DNA of 40,050 nucleotides from Pseudomonadota bacterium (lineage in GTDB: Bacteria > Pseudomonadota > Alphaproteobacteria > Rhizobiales > Beijerinckiaceae), in assembly GCA_023423995.1 (NCBI GenBank), contig JAFAEL010000153.1:1-40050 (forward strand), in the 5' to 3' direction. This document shows, piece by piece, positions 8,901-16,832 of the stretch. The position numbers and the translations under genes were made by a program. Numbering within the stretch: position 1 is the stretch's first letter; each line of letters begins with the position of its first letter. A model generated the notes under the pieces. That model made no database searches and had not been told where the DNA came from. It saw only the letters and a program-made list of their open reading frames with translations.

Positions 8901-9056
8901 GCCATGGTGGGCGGCCTCGTCGTCAGCCAGGCGCTGACGCTCTACACGACGCCCATCGTCTACATCTATCTCGACCACCTCTCGTCCTGGCTCGGCAGCT
9001 TCCGCCGCGGCCGGGGAGCCGATCGTCGCCAGGCCGCCGCAGCGCCCGCCGAGTAG
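5931..9056 (+). CDS. RND-family multidrug efflux permease (MdtB/MdtC-like, HAE1)
   Basis: A 1041-residue inner-membrane proton/drug antiporter of hydrophobe/amphiphile efflux type. It starts MRTNISALFIRFPIGTSLLM and has the expected duplicated layout: one transmembrane helix, a large periplasmic loop, six helices, a second large loop and the final helices. The proton-relay residues are present: Asp403-Asp404 in FVVDDAIVMLEN (TM4) and Lys925 in GIVKKNGIMLVDFA (TM10). TTIRAPISGRT in the partner and this permease point to the MdtAB(C) branch, but only one permease gene is present, so it probably works as a homotrimer. An in-frame ATG at 5886 overlaps the adaptor; the ATG at 5931, one base after its stop, fits homologues. 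The outer-membrane factor must come from elsewhere. Confidence 0.96.
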   Translation: MRTNISALFIRFPIGTSLLMVAFLFLGVAAFPNLSVAPLPQVDFPTVQVTANLPGASPETMATSVAQPLERQFAQIPGIQLMTSTSFLGTTQITVQFELGRNVDAGAQDIQAAINAAGGELPQDMPSPPFYRKVNPADPPIMIIGVTSDTLPLIEVNEYADARLGRQISQLSGIGQVFIGGEQKQAIRVQIDPAKLVAKNLQLDDIRQQLALTTVNMPKGTLDGDRRSFAIYANDQLTEAEKWNDVIVAYRAGAPVRVRDIGQAVAGPEDIKRAAWVGQKRGVYLVIFKQPGANVIETVERVKAELPRLQASIPPSVEISVVSDRTQTIRASVHEVELTLLLTIGLVVLVIFLFLRSFWATVIPSVTVPIALAGTVALMWAAGYSLNNLSLMAVIIAVTFVVDDAIVMLENIVRHVEEGERPMEAAFKGAAEIGFTIVSISISLIAVFIPLLFMGGIIGRLFREFAVTVSMMVAVSALVALTLTPMMASRLLKARDEEHHGALYLWLERAFARIEGAYERSLDVALRHRFVTLLVFLGTIALTGSLFVAIPKGFFPQQDTGLLIGNAEAAQDVSFAEMTRRQEAMLDIFARDPAVANFSAQIGGNNAGNVGRIFVTLKPHAERDVTVYQVIERLRPQLETIPGIRVFLQAAQDINVGGRSSRTQFQYTLQDADSDNLTEWSPRMLEAMRRLPELRDVASDQQNGGGVLRLTIDRDQASRYGITPQLIDQTLYSAFGQRQAAQIFTQVDTYKVILEILPGLQGQTETLQRLYVKSPITGQQVPLAAIASWTTRGVVPLSVSHQGQFPAVTISFNLAPGVSLGQATDAIQRVAREMRLPASMQGRFQGNAQEFQKSLATVPLLVLAAVIAVYLILGILYESLIHPLTILSTLPSAGLGALIALKVGGFDFSLIALIGVILLIGIVKKNGIMLVDFAIVAERDGKLEPEEAIRKAAVLRFRPIMMTTLAAIFGGIPLMIGFGAGAEIRQPLGYAMVGGLVVSQALTLYTTPIVYIYLDHLSSWLGSFRRGRGADRRQAAAAPAE

Positions 9057-9059
9057 CCC

Positions 9060-9971
9060 TCAGGCCCGTGCCGCCGCACGCCGCTCCCGCCGCTCCCACC
9101 AGAGCAGGTACAGTCCCGACGCGATCACGATGGCGGCGCCGACCAGCGTCCAACCGTCCGGCACGTCGCCGAAGACCAGGTAGCCGAGGATCCCCATCCA
9201 GAGGAGCTGCGTGTAGATGAAGGGCGACAGCACGGGCGCCGGCGCCCGCGCATGCGCGAGGACGAGCAGCCAGTGCCCCGCCGCCGCCGTCACGCCGATC
9301 CCGATCATCAGCGCCCAATGCAGCAGATCCGGCGGCGTGCTCCAGACGAAGGGCAGGATCGGCGTCATGATCAGCACGCCGACCATGCCCGAATAGAAGA
9401 CGGTGATGGAGCTTCGGTCGTGCGCCGCCAGGGTCCGGGTCACGATGGCGTAGAGCGCATACAGCACCGTGCTCGCCACGGTGAGGAAGGCCGCCGGATG
9501 CAGGGCGCCCGAGAGCGGGCGGGTCACCACCAGCACGCCGAGGAAGCCCACGCCGATCGCCGCGAGGCGGCGAGGTCCCGCCCATTCGCCCAGGAACGGG
9601 CCTGCCATCAGGGCCACCAGCAGCGGCATGGCGAACTGGATCGCCATGGAGGTCGTCAGCTGCAGGTGCTGGAGCGCGAAGAAGTTCAGCACCGTGCAGC
9701 CCACCAGGATCGCCGACCGCAGGATCTGCAGCCCGAGGCGGTTGCTGCGGGCGATGCCCGGAACAGTGATCGGGTTCAGGAAGGCGGAGACGACGACCAC
9801 GTTGAACGCGTAGCGCGCCCAGGCCGTCATCATCGGGTCGAGCGTCCGGTTCAGCCATTTCGCGCTTGCATCGCAGAGCGAGAAGCACACGACGCCCACG
9901 CACATCAGGAGGATGCCGCCGAGCCGCGAGCCCTGCGGCAAGGCCGGCCGCTTCGCGCCCTTCTCCTTCAT
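9060..9971 (-). CDS. DMT-superfamily transporter (EamA family)
   Basis: A 303-residue membrane protein with about ten hydrophobic helices in two EamA repeats. The first repeat runs from GGILLMCVGVVCFSLCDASAKWL and the second from about residue 165 (LTVASTVLYALYAIVTRTL). LGEWAGPRRLAAIGVGFLGVLVV is the typical end of the first repeat. Family members export metabolites or amino acids; the substrate is unknown. The ATG at 9971 gives a normal length, although no clear ribosome site is seen. The open frame upstream overlaps the next gene and is discarded. It ends three bases from the end of the convergent RND permease, with no terminator visible between them. Confidence 0.9.
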   Translation of the reverse strand: MKEKGAKRPALPQGSRLGGILLMCVGVVCFSLCDASAKWLNRTLDPMMTAWARYAFNVVVVSAFLNPITVPGIARSNRLGLQILRSAILVGCTVLNFFALQHLQLTTSMAIQFAMPLLVALMAGPFLGEWAGPRRLAAIGVGFLGVLVVTRPLSGALHPAAFLTVASTVLYALYAIVTRTLAAHDRSSITVFYSGMVGVLIMTPILPFVWSTPPDLLHWALMIGIGVTAAAGHWLLVLAHARAPAPVLSPFIYTQLLWMGILGYLVFGDVPDGWTLVGAAIVIASGLYLLWWERRERRAAARA

Positions 9972-10005
9972 GCCGGCCGCCGCCGGAGCGCGACCGGGCC
10001 TGTTC

Positions 10006-10467
10006 TCAAGCGTGACCGGCTGGCGCGATGGCCGAGGCCTCCACGATCGAGATGGTGGCGATCGCGGTCGCGGTCGGGATCTCCTCGGCACCCGTGACAC
10101 AGACCACGTCGGCCGCCACCACGGAGGCGAGCCGCCCCGCCCGGACCACGCGTGCGCGGCAGACGAGGCGTTCGCCCTTCGCGGGGCCGAAGAGATTGAG
10201 CCGGTAATCGGTCTGCAGGCAGGCCTCGCCGTCGTCGAGCCGGGTCGCGGCCGCGATCCGGGCGCCCTGCTCCACGAGGATGGCCGTGATCTCCTCGTGG
10301 AAGCAGCCCTCCTCCTCCAGCAGTTCCGGGCGACAGCCGACGGAAATCGTCGCCCCACCGGGCTCCAGGACGGACAGGTCAGCGCCCATGAGCGCCATGA
10401 CGGTCTCGCCGGCCACACGCTCCCGGATGGCGCGCAGGCGATGCTGAAGGGGCGAGACGTCGCTCAT
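10006..10467 (-). CDS. PaaI-family thioesterase
   Basis: A 153-residue hotdog-fold protein. EGCFHEEITAILVEQGARIAAAT near residues 50-72 is the central hotdog helix, with the position of the usual 'HGG' replaced by CFHEE. It is followed by YRLNLFGPAKGERLVCRARVVRAG, the strand typical of 4HBT/PaaI domains. By family it would hydrolyse acyl- or phenylacetyl-CoA thioesters in the cytoplasm; substrate unknown. It lies 34 bases upstream of the DMT exporter on the same strand, so the two may be cotranscribed, and is divergent from xdhA. No Shine-Dalgarno-like sequence precedes the ATG, which may be leaderless or mis-set. Confidence 0.85.
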   Translation of the reverse strand: MSDVSPLQHRLRAIRERVAGETVMALMGADLSVLEPGGATISVGCRPELLEEEGCFHEEITAILVEQGARIAAATRLDDGEACLQTDYRLNLFGPAKGERLVCRARVVRAGRLASVVAADVVCVTGAEEIPTATAIATISIVEASAIAPAGHA

Positions 10468-10519
10468 GGGGGAAGTCTTAGCAAGGCGCAGGCCGCCGAC
10501 AAGCGCGCGCGACGGGACG

Positions 10520-10556
10520 GACCATTGACGCAGGGGCGCAGGTCGGCCGACCATTG
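10520..10556 (+). promoter_or_regulatory. Operator-like element in the xdhA promoter region
   Basis: The 120-bp gap 10468-10587 holds a perfect 12-bp palindrome GGTCGGCCGACC (10541-10552). It also has a direct repeat GACCATTG at 10520-10527 and 10549-10556, 29 bp apart. A good -35 box, TTGACG at 10525-10530, has only a weak -10 (GACCAT at 10549-10554) at 18 bp. The palindrome would sit between or over the boxes, as a repressor site does. No purine-responsive regulator gene is nearby. Confidence 0.4.
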
Positions 10557-10587
10557 CCCTGTCCGCAGAGCGATTTGTGCGGGGACG

Positions 10588-12063
10588 ATGCGCGAGAGGA
10601 TCCGGTTTTATCTCGGGGAGGAGCGCATCGAAATTGCCTCCTGTGACCCGACGGCAACGCTGCTGGACTGGCTCCGCCTCGAACGCGGGCTGACCGGTAC
10701 CAAGGAAGGCTGTGCCGAGGGAGATTGCGGTGCCTGCACGGTCGCGGTCGGGCGCCCGGACGGCGACCGCGTCCGCTACGAGGCCATCAATGCCTGCATC
10801 AGGTTCCTGCCGACGCTCGACGGCTGCCAGGTGCTCACCGTCGAGCATCTGCGGAATGCAGGAGCACTCCACCCGGTTCAGGCGGCGCTCGTCGAACATC
10901 ACGGCTCGCAATGCGGGTTCTGCACGCCGGGATTCGTCATGTCGCTCTTCTGCCTCGCGCAGAACGAGGCCGAGCCTTCACCCGACCGCATCGATGATGC
11001 GATCGCGGGCAATCTTTGCCGCTGCACCGGTTACCGGCCCATCGTGGATGCCGCCCAGGCAGCCTGCGCGAGCGACGCCGCCCGCCTGGACGTTGCCTCG
11101 TCCCTGAAGAGGCTCGCCGCGCTCTGCGACGCCGAGATGGTTGCGGTGGGGGATGGCGAGCGGCGCTTCTTCGCGCCCGCAACTGTCGAGCAGCTCGGGT
11201 CCCTCCTCCAGGACCATCCCGACGCCATCCTGGTGGCCGGCGCCACCGATGTCGGTCTCTGGGTCACCAAGGAGATGCGTCGTCTCGACCCCGTCGTCTT
11301 CCTGGGCCGGATCCGGGAATTGCAGGTGATCGACGAGACCGGCGAGGGCGTCGCGATCGGGGCCGCCGCGACGCTCACGGAGGCGCAGACGCGGCTCGCC
11401 TCCATCCACCCCCACCTCGGCGAGCTGATGCGCCGGTTCGGTGGCGAGCAGGTCCGCAATGCCGGGACGGTCGGGGGAAACATCGCCAATGGCTCGCCCA
11501 TCGGCGACCTTCCGCCCATCCTGATCGCCCTCGGGGCCACGCTGGTCCTGCGCGGCCCGAGCGGCCGGCGCGAGATGCCGATCGAGCGCTTCTTCCTCGC
11601 CTACAAGAAGCAGGACCGCGAGCCGGGCGAGTTCGTCGAGCGGGTGCTCGTCCCGCGGCTCGCCCCGGACCACGCCTTCCACGCCTCCAAGGTCTCCAAG
11701 CGCTTCGACGAGGACATCTCCGCCGTCTGCGGCGCGTTCCGGCTGACGCGGGACGGAGCGGGCGCCGTCACCGAAGCCCGGCTCGCCTTCGGCGGCATGG
11801 CGGCCATCCCCAAACGTGCTCCGGCAGCCGAAGTGGCGCTCATAGGACGGCCGTTCGACGAGGACGCTGCCGAGGCCGCCGCAGCCGCGCTGGCCCAGGA
11901 CTTCTCGCCGCTCGACGATTGGCGCGCGAGCGCCCGCTACCGGCTGCTCGTCGCCGGCAACCTCATCCACCGCTTCGCGATCGAGGAGAGGGAGCCGGAC
12001 ACAGAGACGCGCGTGGCCGGGCTTCTGGCGAGAGCCGGGGCGGGGAGCGCAAGCCATGCTTGA
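10588..12063 (+). CDS. xdhA: Xanthine dehydrogenase small subunit (2Fe-2S/FAD)
   Basis: A 491-residue electron-transfer subunit that takes electrons from the molybdenum site in XdhB and passes them to NAD. The first plant-type 2Fe-2S domain has Cys42, Cys47, Cys50 and Cys70 (EGCAEGDCGAC). The second, helical 2Fe-2S domain has Cys109, Cys112, Cys144 and Cys146 (QCGFCTPG, LCRCTGY). The FAD domain follows, with LVAGATDVGLWV near residue 215 and TVGGNIANGSPIGDLPP near 294, then a CO-dehydrogenase flavoprotein C-terminal domain. All cluster ligands are intact. It opens a run of seven genes on the plus strand, overlaps xdhB by 8 bp, and is divergent from the PaaI-like gene. Confidence 0.97.
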   Translation: MRERIRFYLGEERIEIASCDPTATLLDWLRLERGLTGTKEGCAEGDCGACTVAVGRPDGDRVRYEAINACIRFLPTLDGCQVLTVEHLRNAGALHPVQAALVEHHGSQCGFCTPGFVMSLFCLAQNEAEPSPDRIDDAIAGNLCRCTGYRPIVDAAQAACASDAARLDVASSLKRLAALCDAEMVAVGDGERRFFAPATVEQLGSLLQDHPDAILVAGATDVGLWVTKEMRRLDPVVFLGRIRELQVIDETGEGVAIGAAATLTEAQTRLASIHPHLGELMRRFGGEQVRNAGTVGGNIANGSPIGDLPPILIALGATLVLRGPSGRREMPIERFFLAYKKQDREPGEFVERVLVPRLAPDHAFHASKVSKRFDEDISAVCGAFRLTRDGAGAVTEARLAFGGMAAIPKRAPAAEVALIGRPFDEDAAEAAAAALAQDFSPLDDWRASARYRLLVAGNLIHRFAIEEREPDTETRVAGLLARAGAGSASHA

Positions 12064-14419
12064 GCGGTCGCCGGCCCTTTCGGTCGCGGGCGACATGGGC
12101 GCGCCGCAGCGGCACGATTCCGCGCACAAGCATGTCGCGGGCGAAGCGCCCTACACGGACGACATCGTGGCACCCGCAGGGCTGCTCCACGCCTATCTCG
12201 GCCTCTCCGAGCGCGCCCATGCGGGTATCGCGGGGCTGAACCTGGACGCGATCCGGGCCGCGCCGGGCGTCGTGGCGGTCCTGACCGCGGAGGACATCCC
12301 CGGCGTCAATGACGTCACGCCGGTGACCGGCTTCCACGACGAGCCGCTCTTCGCGACCGACAAGGTCACCTGCCACGGCCAGCCGCTCTTCGCGGTTGTC
12401 GCGACGACGCGGGATGCCGCGCGCCGGGCCGCGAGGCGCGCGGAGGTCATCTATGTCGACCTCCCGCCCGTGCTCGACGTCAAGGCGGCCCGCGCCTTCG
12501 GGACCGGCTTCGTCGCGCCCGGCATGACGCTCACTCGGGGCGACGCGAAGGACGCGCTCTCGGCCGCGCCGCAGCGGATCAAGGGCCGCGTCACGATCGG
12601 CGGCCAGGATCATTTCTACCTGGAGACCCACGTTGCGCTCGCGGTGCCGGGCGAGGACGGCGACGTGACCGTCCATTCCTCGACCCAGCACCCGACGGAG
12701 GTGCAGCACATGGTGGCCCATGTGCTGGGCGTGCCCTTCAATGCCGTGACGGTCGAGGTGCGGCGGATGGGCGGCGGCTTCGGCGGCAAGGAAACCCAGG
12801 GCAACCTCTTCGCCGCCGTCGCGGCGCTCGCGGCCGTGAAGCTGCGGCGACCGGTAAAGATCAGGCCCGACCGCGACGACGACATGATCGCGACCGGCAA
12901 GCGGCACGATTTCGTGGTCGATTACGAGATCGGCCATGACGTGGAGGGACGCATCCTCGCGGTCGAGGCCACCTATGCGGCGCGCTGCGGCCACACGGTC
13001 GACCTCTCGGCGGCCATCACGGACCGGGCGCTCTTCCACGCGGACAATTGCTACTACTACCCGGCCGTCCGCGTGACGTCCGAGCCATGGCGGACGAACA
13101 CCGTCTCCAACACGGCCTTCCGCGGCTTCGGCGGCCCACAGGGCATGGTCGGGGCCGAGCGCTTCATCGAGGAGGTCGCCTTCGCGACCGGACGCGACCC
13201 GCTCGATATCCGCATGCTCAACTTCTACGGCGAGGGAGAGCGGGCGGTGACGCCCTATCATCAGGTCGTCGAGGACAACATCGCGCCGGAGCTGGTGACA
13301 GAGCTCGAGCGCCGCTCGGATTACCGGGCCCGCCGGGAGGCGGTCCGGGGGCTGAATGCCCGCAGCCGCATCGTCAAGCGGGGGATTGCCCTGACGCCCG
13401 TGAAGTTCGGCATCTCCTTCACGGCGACCCAGTACAATCAGGCGGGCGCGCTGGTTCACGTCTACACGGACGGCTCGATCCACCTGAACCATGGCGGCAC
13501 CGAGATGGGCCAGGGCCTCTACACGAAGGTCGCCCAGGTCGTCGCCCGTGCCTTCCAGGTCGATCTCGACGCCGTGAAGATCACGGCCACCAGCACCGGC
13601 AAGGTGCCGAACACGTCCGCGACCGCCGCCTCCTCGGGCTCCGACCTCAACGGCATGGCGGCGCTCGATGCCTGCGAGACCATCAAGGCGAGACTGCGCA
13701 GCTTCGCGGCCGAGAAATGGGACGTGGACCCGGCGGAGGTGGCATTTCTGCCCGGCCGGGTGCGGATCGGCTCGGAGGAGGTGCCTTTCGCCGATTTCGT
13801 CTGCGCGGCCTACAAGGCCCGCATCCAGCTCTCCGCGACCGGCTATTACCGCACGCCCAAGATCCACTGGGACCGCCAGAGCGGGCGCGGCCACCCGTTC
13901 TACTACTTCTCCTACGGGGCGGCCTGTTCCGAGGTCGCGGTCGATACGCTGACGGGCGAGTACAGGGTCGAGCGCGTGGACATCCTCCATGATGTCGGGC
14001 GCTCGCTGAACCCGGCCATCGACCGCGGGCAGATCGAGGGCGGCTTCGTCCAGGGAATGGGCTGGCTCACCACGGAGGAGCTGTGGTGGGACGCCCAGGG
14101 CCGCCTGCGCACGCATGCGCCGGCGACCTACAAGATCCCGGTCGCCTCCGACCGGCCCCGCATCTTCAACGTCGACCTCTGGGACGGGGAGAACCGCGAG
14201 CCGACGATCGGCCGCTCGAAGGCGGTCGGCGAGCCGCCCCTGATGCTGGCGATCTCCGTCCTGCACGCGCTCTCCGACGCGGTCGCGAGCGTCGCCGACC
14301 ATCGCTTCTGCCCCTGCCTCGACGCCCCCGCCACGCCGGAGCGCGTCCTCTTCGCGATCGAGGCCTTGCGGGATCGGGCCTCCCCTCCCCCCGCGGAGCG
14401 GCGGGGAGGAGGGGGATGA
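12056..14419 (+). CDS. xdhB: Xanthine dehydrogenase molybdopterin-binding subunit
   Basis: The 787-residue catalytic subunit, which oxidises hypoxanthine to xanthine and xanthine to urate at a molybdenum cofactor. Key segments are GGGFGGKE (239-246), FRGFGGPQGM near residue 355, GGTEMGQGLYTKV near 480, and VGEPPLML with the probable catalytic base Glu726, matching the Rhodobacter capsulatus enzyme's position. The 'EMGQGL' glutamine contacts the cofactor in the family. The length is normal. The start overlaps the end of xdhA by 8 bp and has GGGGAG upstream. The 3' end is a purine/pyrimidine-rich run shared with the xdhC start, where the overlap is ATGA. Cytoplasmic, heterotetrameric with XdhA by homology. 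Confidence 0.97.
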   Translation: MLERSPALSVAGDMGAPQRHDSAHKHVAGEAPYTDDIVAPAGLLHAYLGLSERAHAGIAGLNLDAIRAAPGVVAVLTAEDIPGVNDVTPVTGFHDEPLFATDKVTCHGQPLFAVVATTRDAARRAARRAEVIYVDLPPVLDVKAARAFGTGFVAPGMTLTRGDAKDALSAAPQRIKGRVTIGGQDHFYLETHVALAVPGEDGDVTVHSSTQHPTEVQHMVAHVLGVPFNAVTVEVRRMGGGFGGKETQGNLFAAVAALAAVKLRRPVKIRPDRDDDMIATGKRHDFVVDYEIGHDVEGRILAVEATYAARCGHTVDLSAAITDRALFHADNCYYYPAVRVTSEPWRTNTVSNTAFRGFGGPQGMVGAERFIEEVAFATGRDPLDIRMLNFYGEGERAVTPYHQVVEDNIAPELVTELERRSDYRARREAVRGLNARSRIVKRGIALTPVKFGISFTATQYNQAGALVHVYTDGSIHLNHGGTEMGQGLYTKVAQVVARAFQVDLDAVKITATSTGKVPNTSATAASSGSDLNGMAALDACETIKARLRSFAAEKWDVDPAEVAFLPGRVRIGSEEVPFADFVCAAYKARIQLSATGYYRTPKIHWDRQSGRGHPFYYFSYGAACSEVAVDTLTGEYRVERVDILHDVGRSLNPAIDRGQIEGGFVQGMGWLTTEELWWDAQGRLRTHAPATYKIPVASDRPRIFNVDLWDGENREPTIGRSKAVGEPPLMLAISVLHALSDAVASVADHRFCPCLDAPATPERVLFAIEALRDRASPPPAERRGGGG

Positions 14420-15276
14420 ACGCCCCGCTCTCGTCCTCGCTCGCCCATCTCCTCGCCCGCGGCGAGCCCGCGATCCTCGTGACGCTCGCCGAGGCGCGAG
14501 GCTCCACGCCCCGGGAGGCGGGCGCGGCGATGTTCGTCACCACGGGCGAGAGCCATGGCACGATCGGGGGCGGGCAGCTCGAGTACCACGCGATCGATAC
14601 CGCCCGGGTGATGCTCGCGCGCGGCGAGGCCAACCGGGAGCTCGACCTGCCGCTCGGGCCGCTGCTCGGCCAGTGCTGCGGCGGCCGGGTCCGGGTGAGG
14701 CTGGAGCTCGCGGGGCCGGAACACGTCCGGGCGCTCCGCGCCGCCGAAGAGGCGGAGCGGAACCGCGCGCCGAGCGTGCTCGTCTTCGGCTGCGGCCATA
14801 CGGGCCGGGCGCTCGCGCGCGCCCTCGCTCCCCTCCCCTTCCGGACCACCTTCGTCGATGATCGGCTCGAGACCGGGCACGACTTGCCGGCGAACATCAC
14901 CTTCGCCCCGCTCGACGACCCGGCGGAAGCGATCGCCGCCGCGCCGGCCCGTGCCGCCTTCGTCATCCTCACCCATTCCCACGCGCTCGATTACCGGCTC
15001 GCCGACGCGGCGCTCCGGCGGGGCGACGCCGCCTATGTCGGGATGATCGGCTCGACCACGAAGCGCGCCCGCTTCGGCCGCTTCTTTCTGCAAGGCGGGG
15101 GCTCGGCGCGGGCGCTCGCCTCCCTGACCTGCCCGATCGGCGGGTCGGATGTCGCGGACAAGCGCCCGGACGTGATCGCGGCCCTGACGGCGGCCGAGCT
15201 GATCCGGGTTTTCGCGCGGCGCAGTTCGTGCGAGGCAGGAGAAATCGGAGAGAAGCCCCGACAGGCTGTCGCGTGA
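14416..15276 (+). CDS. xdhC: Xanthine dehydrogenase accessory protein XdhC
   Basis: A 286-residue maturation factor that binds molybdenum cofactor, protects its sulfurated form and inserts it into XdhB. The N-terminal XdhC/CoxI domain has LVTLAEARGSTPREAGAAMF and GTIGGGQLEYHA. The C-terminal Rossmann-like domain has LVFGCGHTGRALARAL near residue 118 and AYVGMIGSTTKRARF near 211. CysCys in LGQCCGGRVRV is conserved in the family and has been linked to cofactor handling. The ATG lies in an ATGA overlap with xdhB, with GGAGGAGGGGG directly upstream as ribosome site. Its own stop overlaps the GTG start of the ABC ATPase gene. Confidence 0.95.
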   Translation: MNAPLSSSLAHLLARGEPAILVTLAEARGSTPREAGAAMFVTTGESHGTIGGGQLEYHAIDTARVMLARGEANRELDLPLGPLLGQCCGGRVRVRLELAGPEHVRALRAAEEAERNRAPSVLVFGCGHTGRALARALAPLPFRTTFVDDRLETGHDLPANITFAPLDDPAEAIAAAPARAAFVILTHSHALDYRLADAALRRGDAAYVGMIGSTTKRARFGRFFLQGGGSARALASLTCPIGGSDVADKRPDVIAALTAAELIRVFARRSSCEAGEIGEKPRQAVA

Positions 15277-16832
15277 CGTCCCCACAACCGCCCCGCCTGG
15301 AGCTCTCCGGGATCACCAAGACCTTCCCGGGCGTCGTCGCGAACGAGGACGTGAGCCTGCGGGTCGAGCCGGGGGAGATCCACGCGCTTCTCGGCGAGAA
15401 CGGCGCCGGCAAGTCGACGCTGGTCAAGATCATCTACGGCGTGCAGCAGGCCGACGAGGGCGAGATCCGCATCGACGGCCGCCCGGTGGCCATTCCGAGC
15501 CCCAAGGCGGCGCGGGCCCTCGGCATCGGCATGGTGTTCCAGCACTTTTCGCTGTTCGACGCCCTCACGGTGATCGAGAACATCGCGCTGGGGCTCGACG
15601 AGGCGGTGGACCGGGGCGACCTGGCGCGGCGCGTCGATGCGATCCTGCGCGCCTACAGCCTGCCGCTGGATCTGGAGCGCGAGGTCCACACGCTGTCGGT
15701 CGGCGAGCGGCAGCGCATCGAGATCGTCCGTTGCCTGCTCGTGAAGCCGCGGCTCCTCATCATGGACGAGCCGACCTCCGTGCTGACCCCGCAGGAGGCC
15801 GAGAGGCTGTTCGCCATGCTGCGGCAGCTCGCGGCCGAGGGCTGCGCGATCCTCTACATCTCGCACAAGCTGGCCGAGATCAAAGCGCTCTGCGGCCGGG
15901 CGACCATCCTGCGCGGCGGCCGCGTCGTCGCGAGCTGCGATCCCCGGGCGGAAACGACCCGGCGCATGGCCGAGCTGATGATCGGGACGGAGCTGCGGCA
16001 GGTCGAGCGGCACGGTCGCGCCGCGCCCTCGGGCGCCGTCCGGCTCCAGGTGGAGGGGCTCTCGCTGCCGCCCGCCGGGCCCTTCTCCGTCCCGCTCCGC
16101 GACATCTCCTTTGCGGTCCAGGCCGGCGAGGTGTTCGGCATCGCGGGCGTCGCCGGCAACGGCCAGTCGGAGCTCCTGCTTGCGCTCTCCGGCGAACGCG
16201 CTGCGCCGGCGGCCGAAATGGTGCGCCTGGACGGGCGCGCGGTCGGCCGCAACCGGGCCGGCGCGAGGCGCCGCGCCGGGCTCTGCGCGCTGCCCGAGGA
16301 GCGCAACGGCCACGCGGCGGTGCCGGACCTCTCGCTCTCGGACAACGCCATCCTGACGGCACGTCACCGGCTGCCCCTGACCGCGACGGGGTTCCTGCGG
16401 TTCGGGGCGGCGCGGGGCTTCGCCCGCAGGGTGATCGAGCGCTTCGGCGTCAAGGCCATCGGACCGGGGGCGGCGGCCAGGAGCCTTTCGGGCGGCAACC
16501 TGCAGAAATACGTGATGGGGCGGGAGATCCTGCAGCACCCCGAGGTCCTGGTCGTCTCGCAGCCGACCTGGGGTGTCGATGCCGGGGCCGCGAGCGCCAT
16601 CCACCGCGCGGTCCTCGAGCTTGCCGAGGCGGGCTCAGCCATCGTGGTCATCAGCCAGGATCTCGACGAGCTCCTGGCCCTCTCGGACCGGCTGGCCGTG
16701 CTCAACGAGGGCCGGCTCTCTCGGCCGATCCGCGCCGAGGAGGCGAGCCCCGACGAGCTCGGGCTCCTGATGGGCGGGGTGCACGGCGAGCATGCCGGAA
16801 CACGCCTCGCCGCGGGAGGCGCCGGATGCTGA
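15273..16832 (+). CDS. BMP-type nucleoside/purine ABC transporter, double ATP-binding protein
   Basis: A 519-residue fused pair of ATPase domains of the sugar/nucleoside (RbsA/NupO-like) class. The first domain is complete: Walker A GENGAGKST (41-49), Q-loop VFQHFSLF, signature LSVGE (141-145) and Walker B LLIMDEPTS (162-169). The second is degenerate, as is usual here: GVAGNGQSE for Walker A, LSGGNLQK for the signature, and VVSQPTWGVD in place of Walker B Asp-Glu. GTG at 15273 is chosen because it forms a GTGA overlap with the xdhC stop and homologues start near there; an ATG at 15228 would overlap by 49 bp. The tight coupling to xdhC suggests purine import. Confidence 0.93.
   Translation: MTSPQPPRLELSGITKTFPGVVANEDVSLRVEPGEIHALLGENGAGKSTLVKIIYGVQQADEGEIRIDGRPVAIPSPKAARALGIGMVFQHFSLFDALTVIENIALGLDEAVDRGDLARRVDAILRAYSLPLDLEREVHTLSVGERQRIEIVRCLLVKPRLLIMDEPTSVLTPQEAERLFAMLRQLAAEGCAILYISHKLAEIKALCGRATILRGGRVVASCDPRAETTRRMAELMIGTELRQVERHGRAAPSGAVRLQVEGLSLPPAGPFSVPLRDISFAVQAGEVFGIAGVAGNGQSELLLALSGERAAPAAEMVRLDGRAVGRNRAGARRRAGLCALPEERNGHAAVPDLSLSDNAILTARHRLPLTATGFLRFGAARGFARRVIERFGVKAIGPGAAARSLSGGNLQKYVMGREILQHPEVLVVSQPTWGVDAGAASAIHRAVLELAEAGSAIVVISQDLDELLALSDRLAVLNEGRLSRPIRAEEASPDELGLLMGGVHGEHAGTRLAAGGAGC

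Noticed and set aside
5859..8978. A 1039-codon open frame on the minus strand across the whole RND permease gene
   Set aside because: It is antisense to a clear gene. In GC-rich DNA the bias at third codon positions keeps antisense frames open. The product is a low-complexity run of Asp, Arg, His and Leu with no known domain.
11963..14302. A 779-codon minus-strand frame over xdhB
   Set aside because: Antisense artefact of codon bias; the protein shows no domain and has the same D/R/L-rich composition.
15228..15272. ATG start for the ABC ATPase
   Set aside because: It would overlap xdhC by 49 bp and add basic residues that the family lacks; the GTGA junction is more typical.
15033..16604. 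A 523-codon minus-strand frame over the ABC ATPase
   Set aside because: Antisense shadow of a gene with full Walker and signature motifs.
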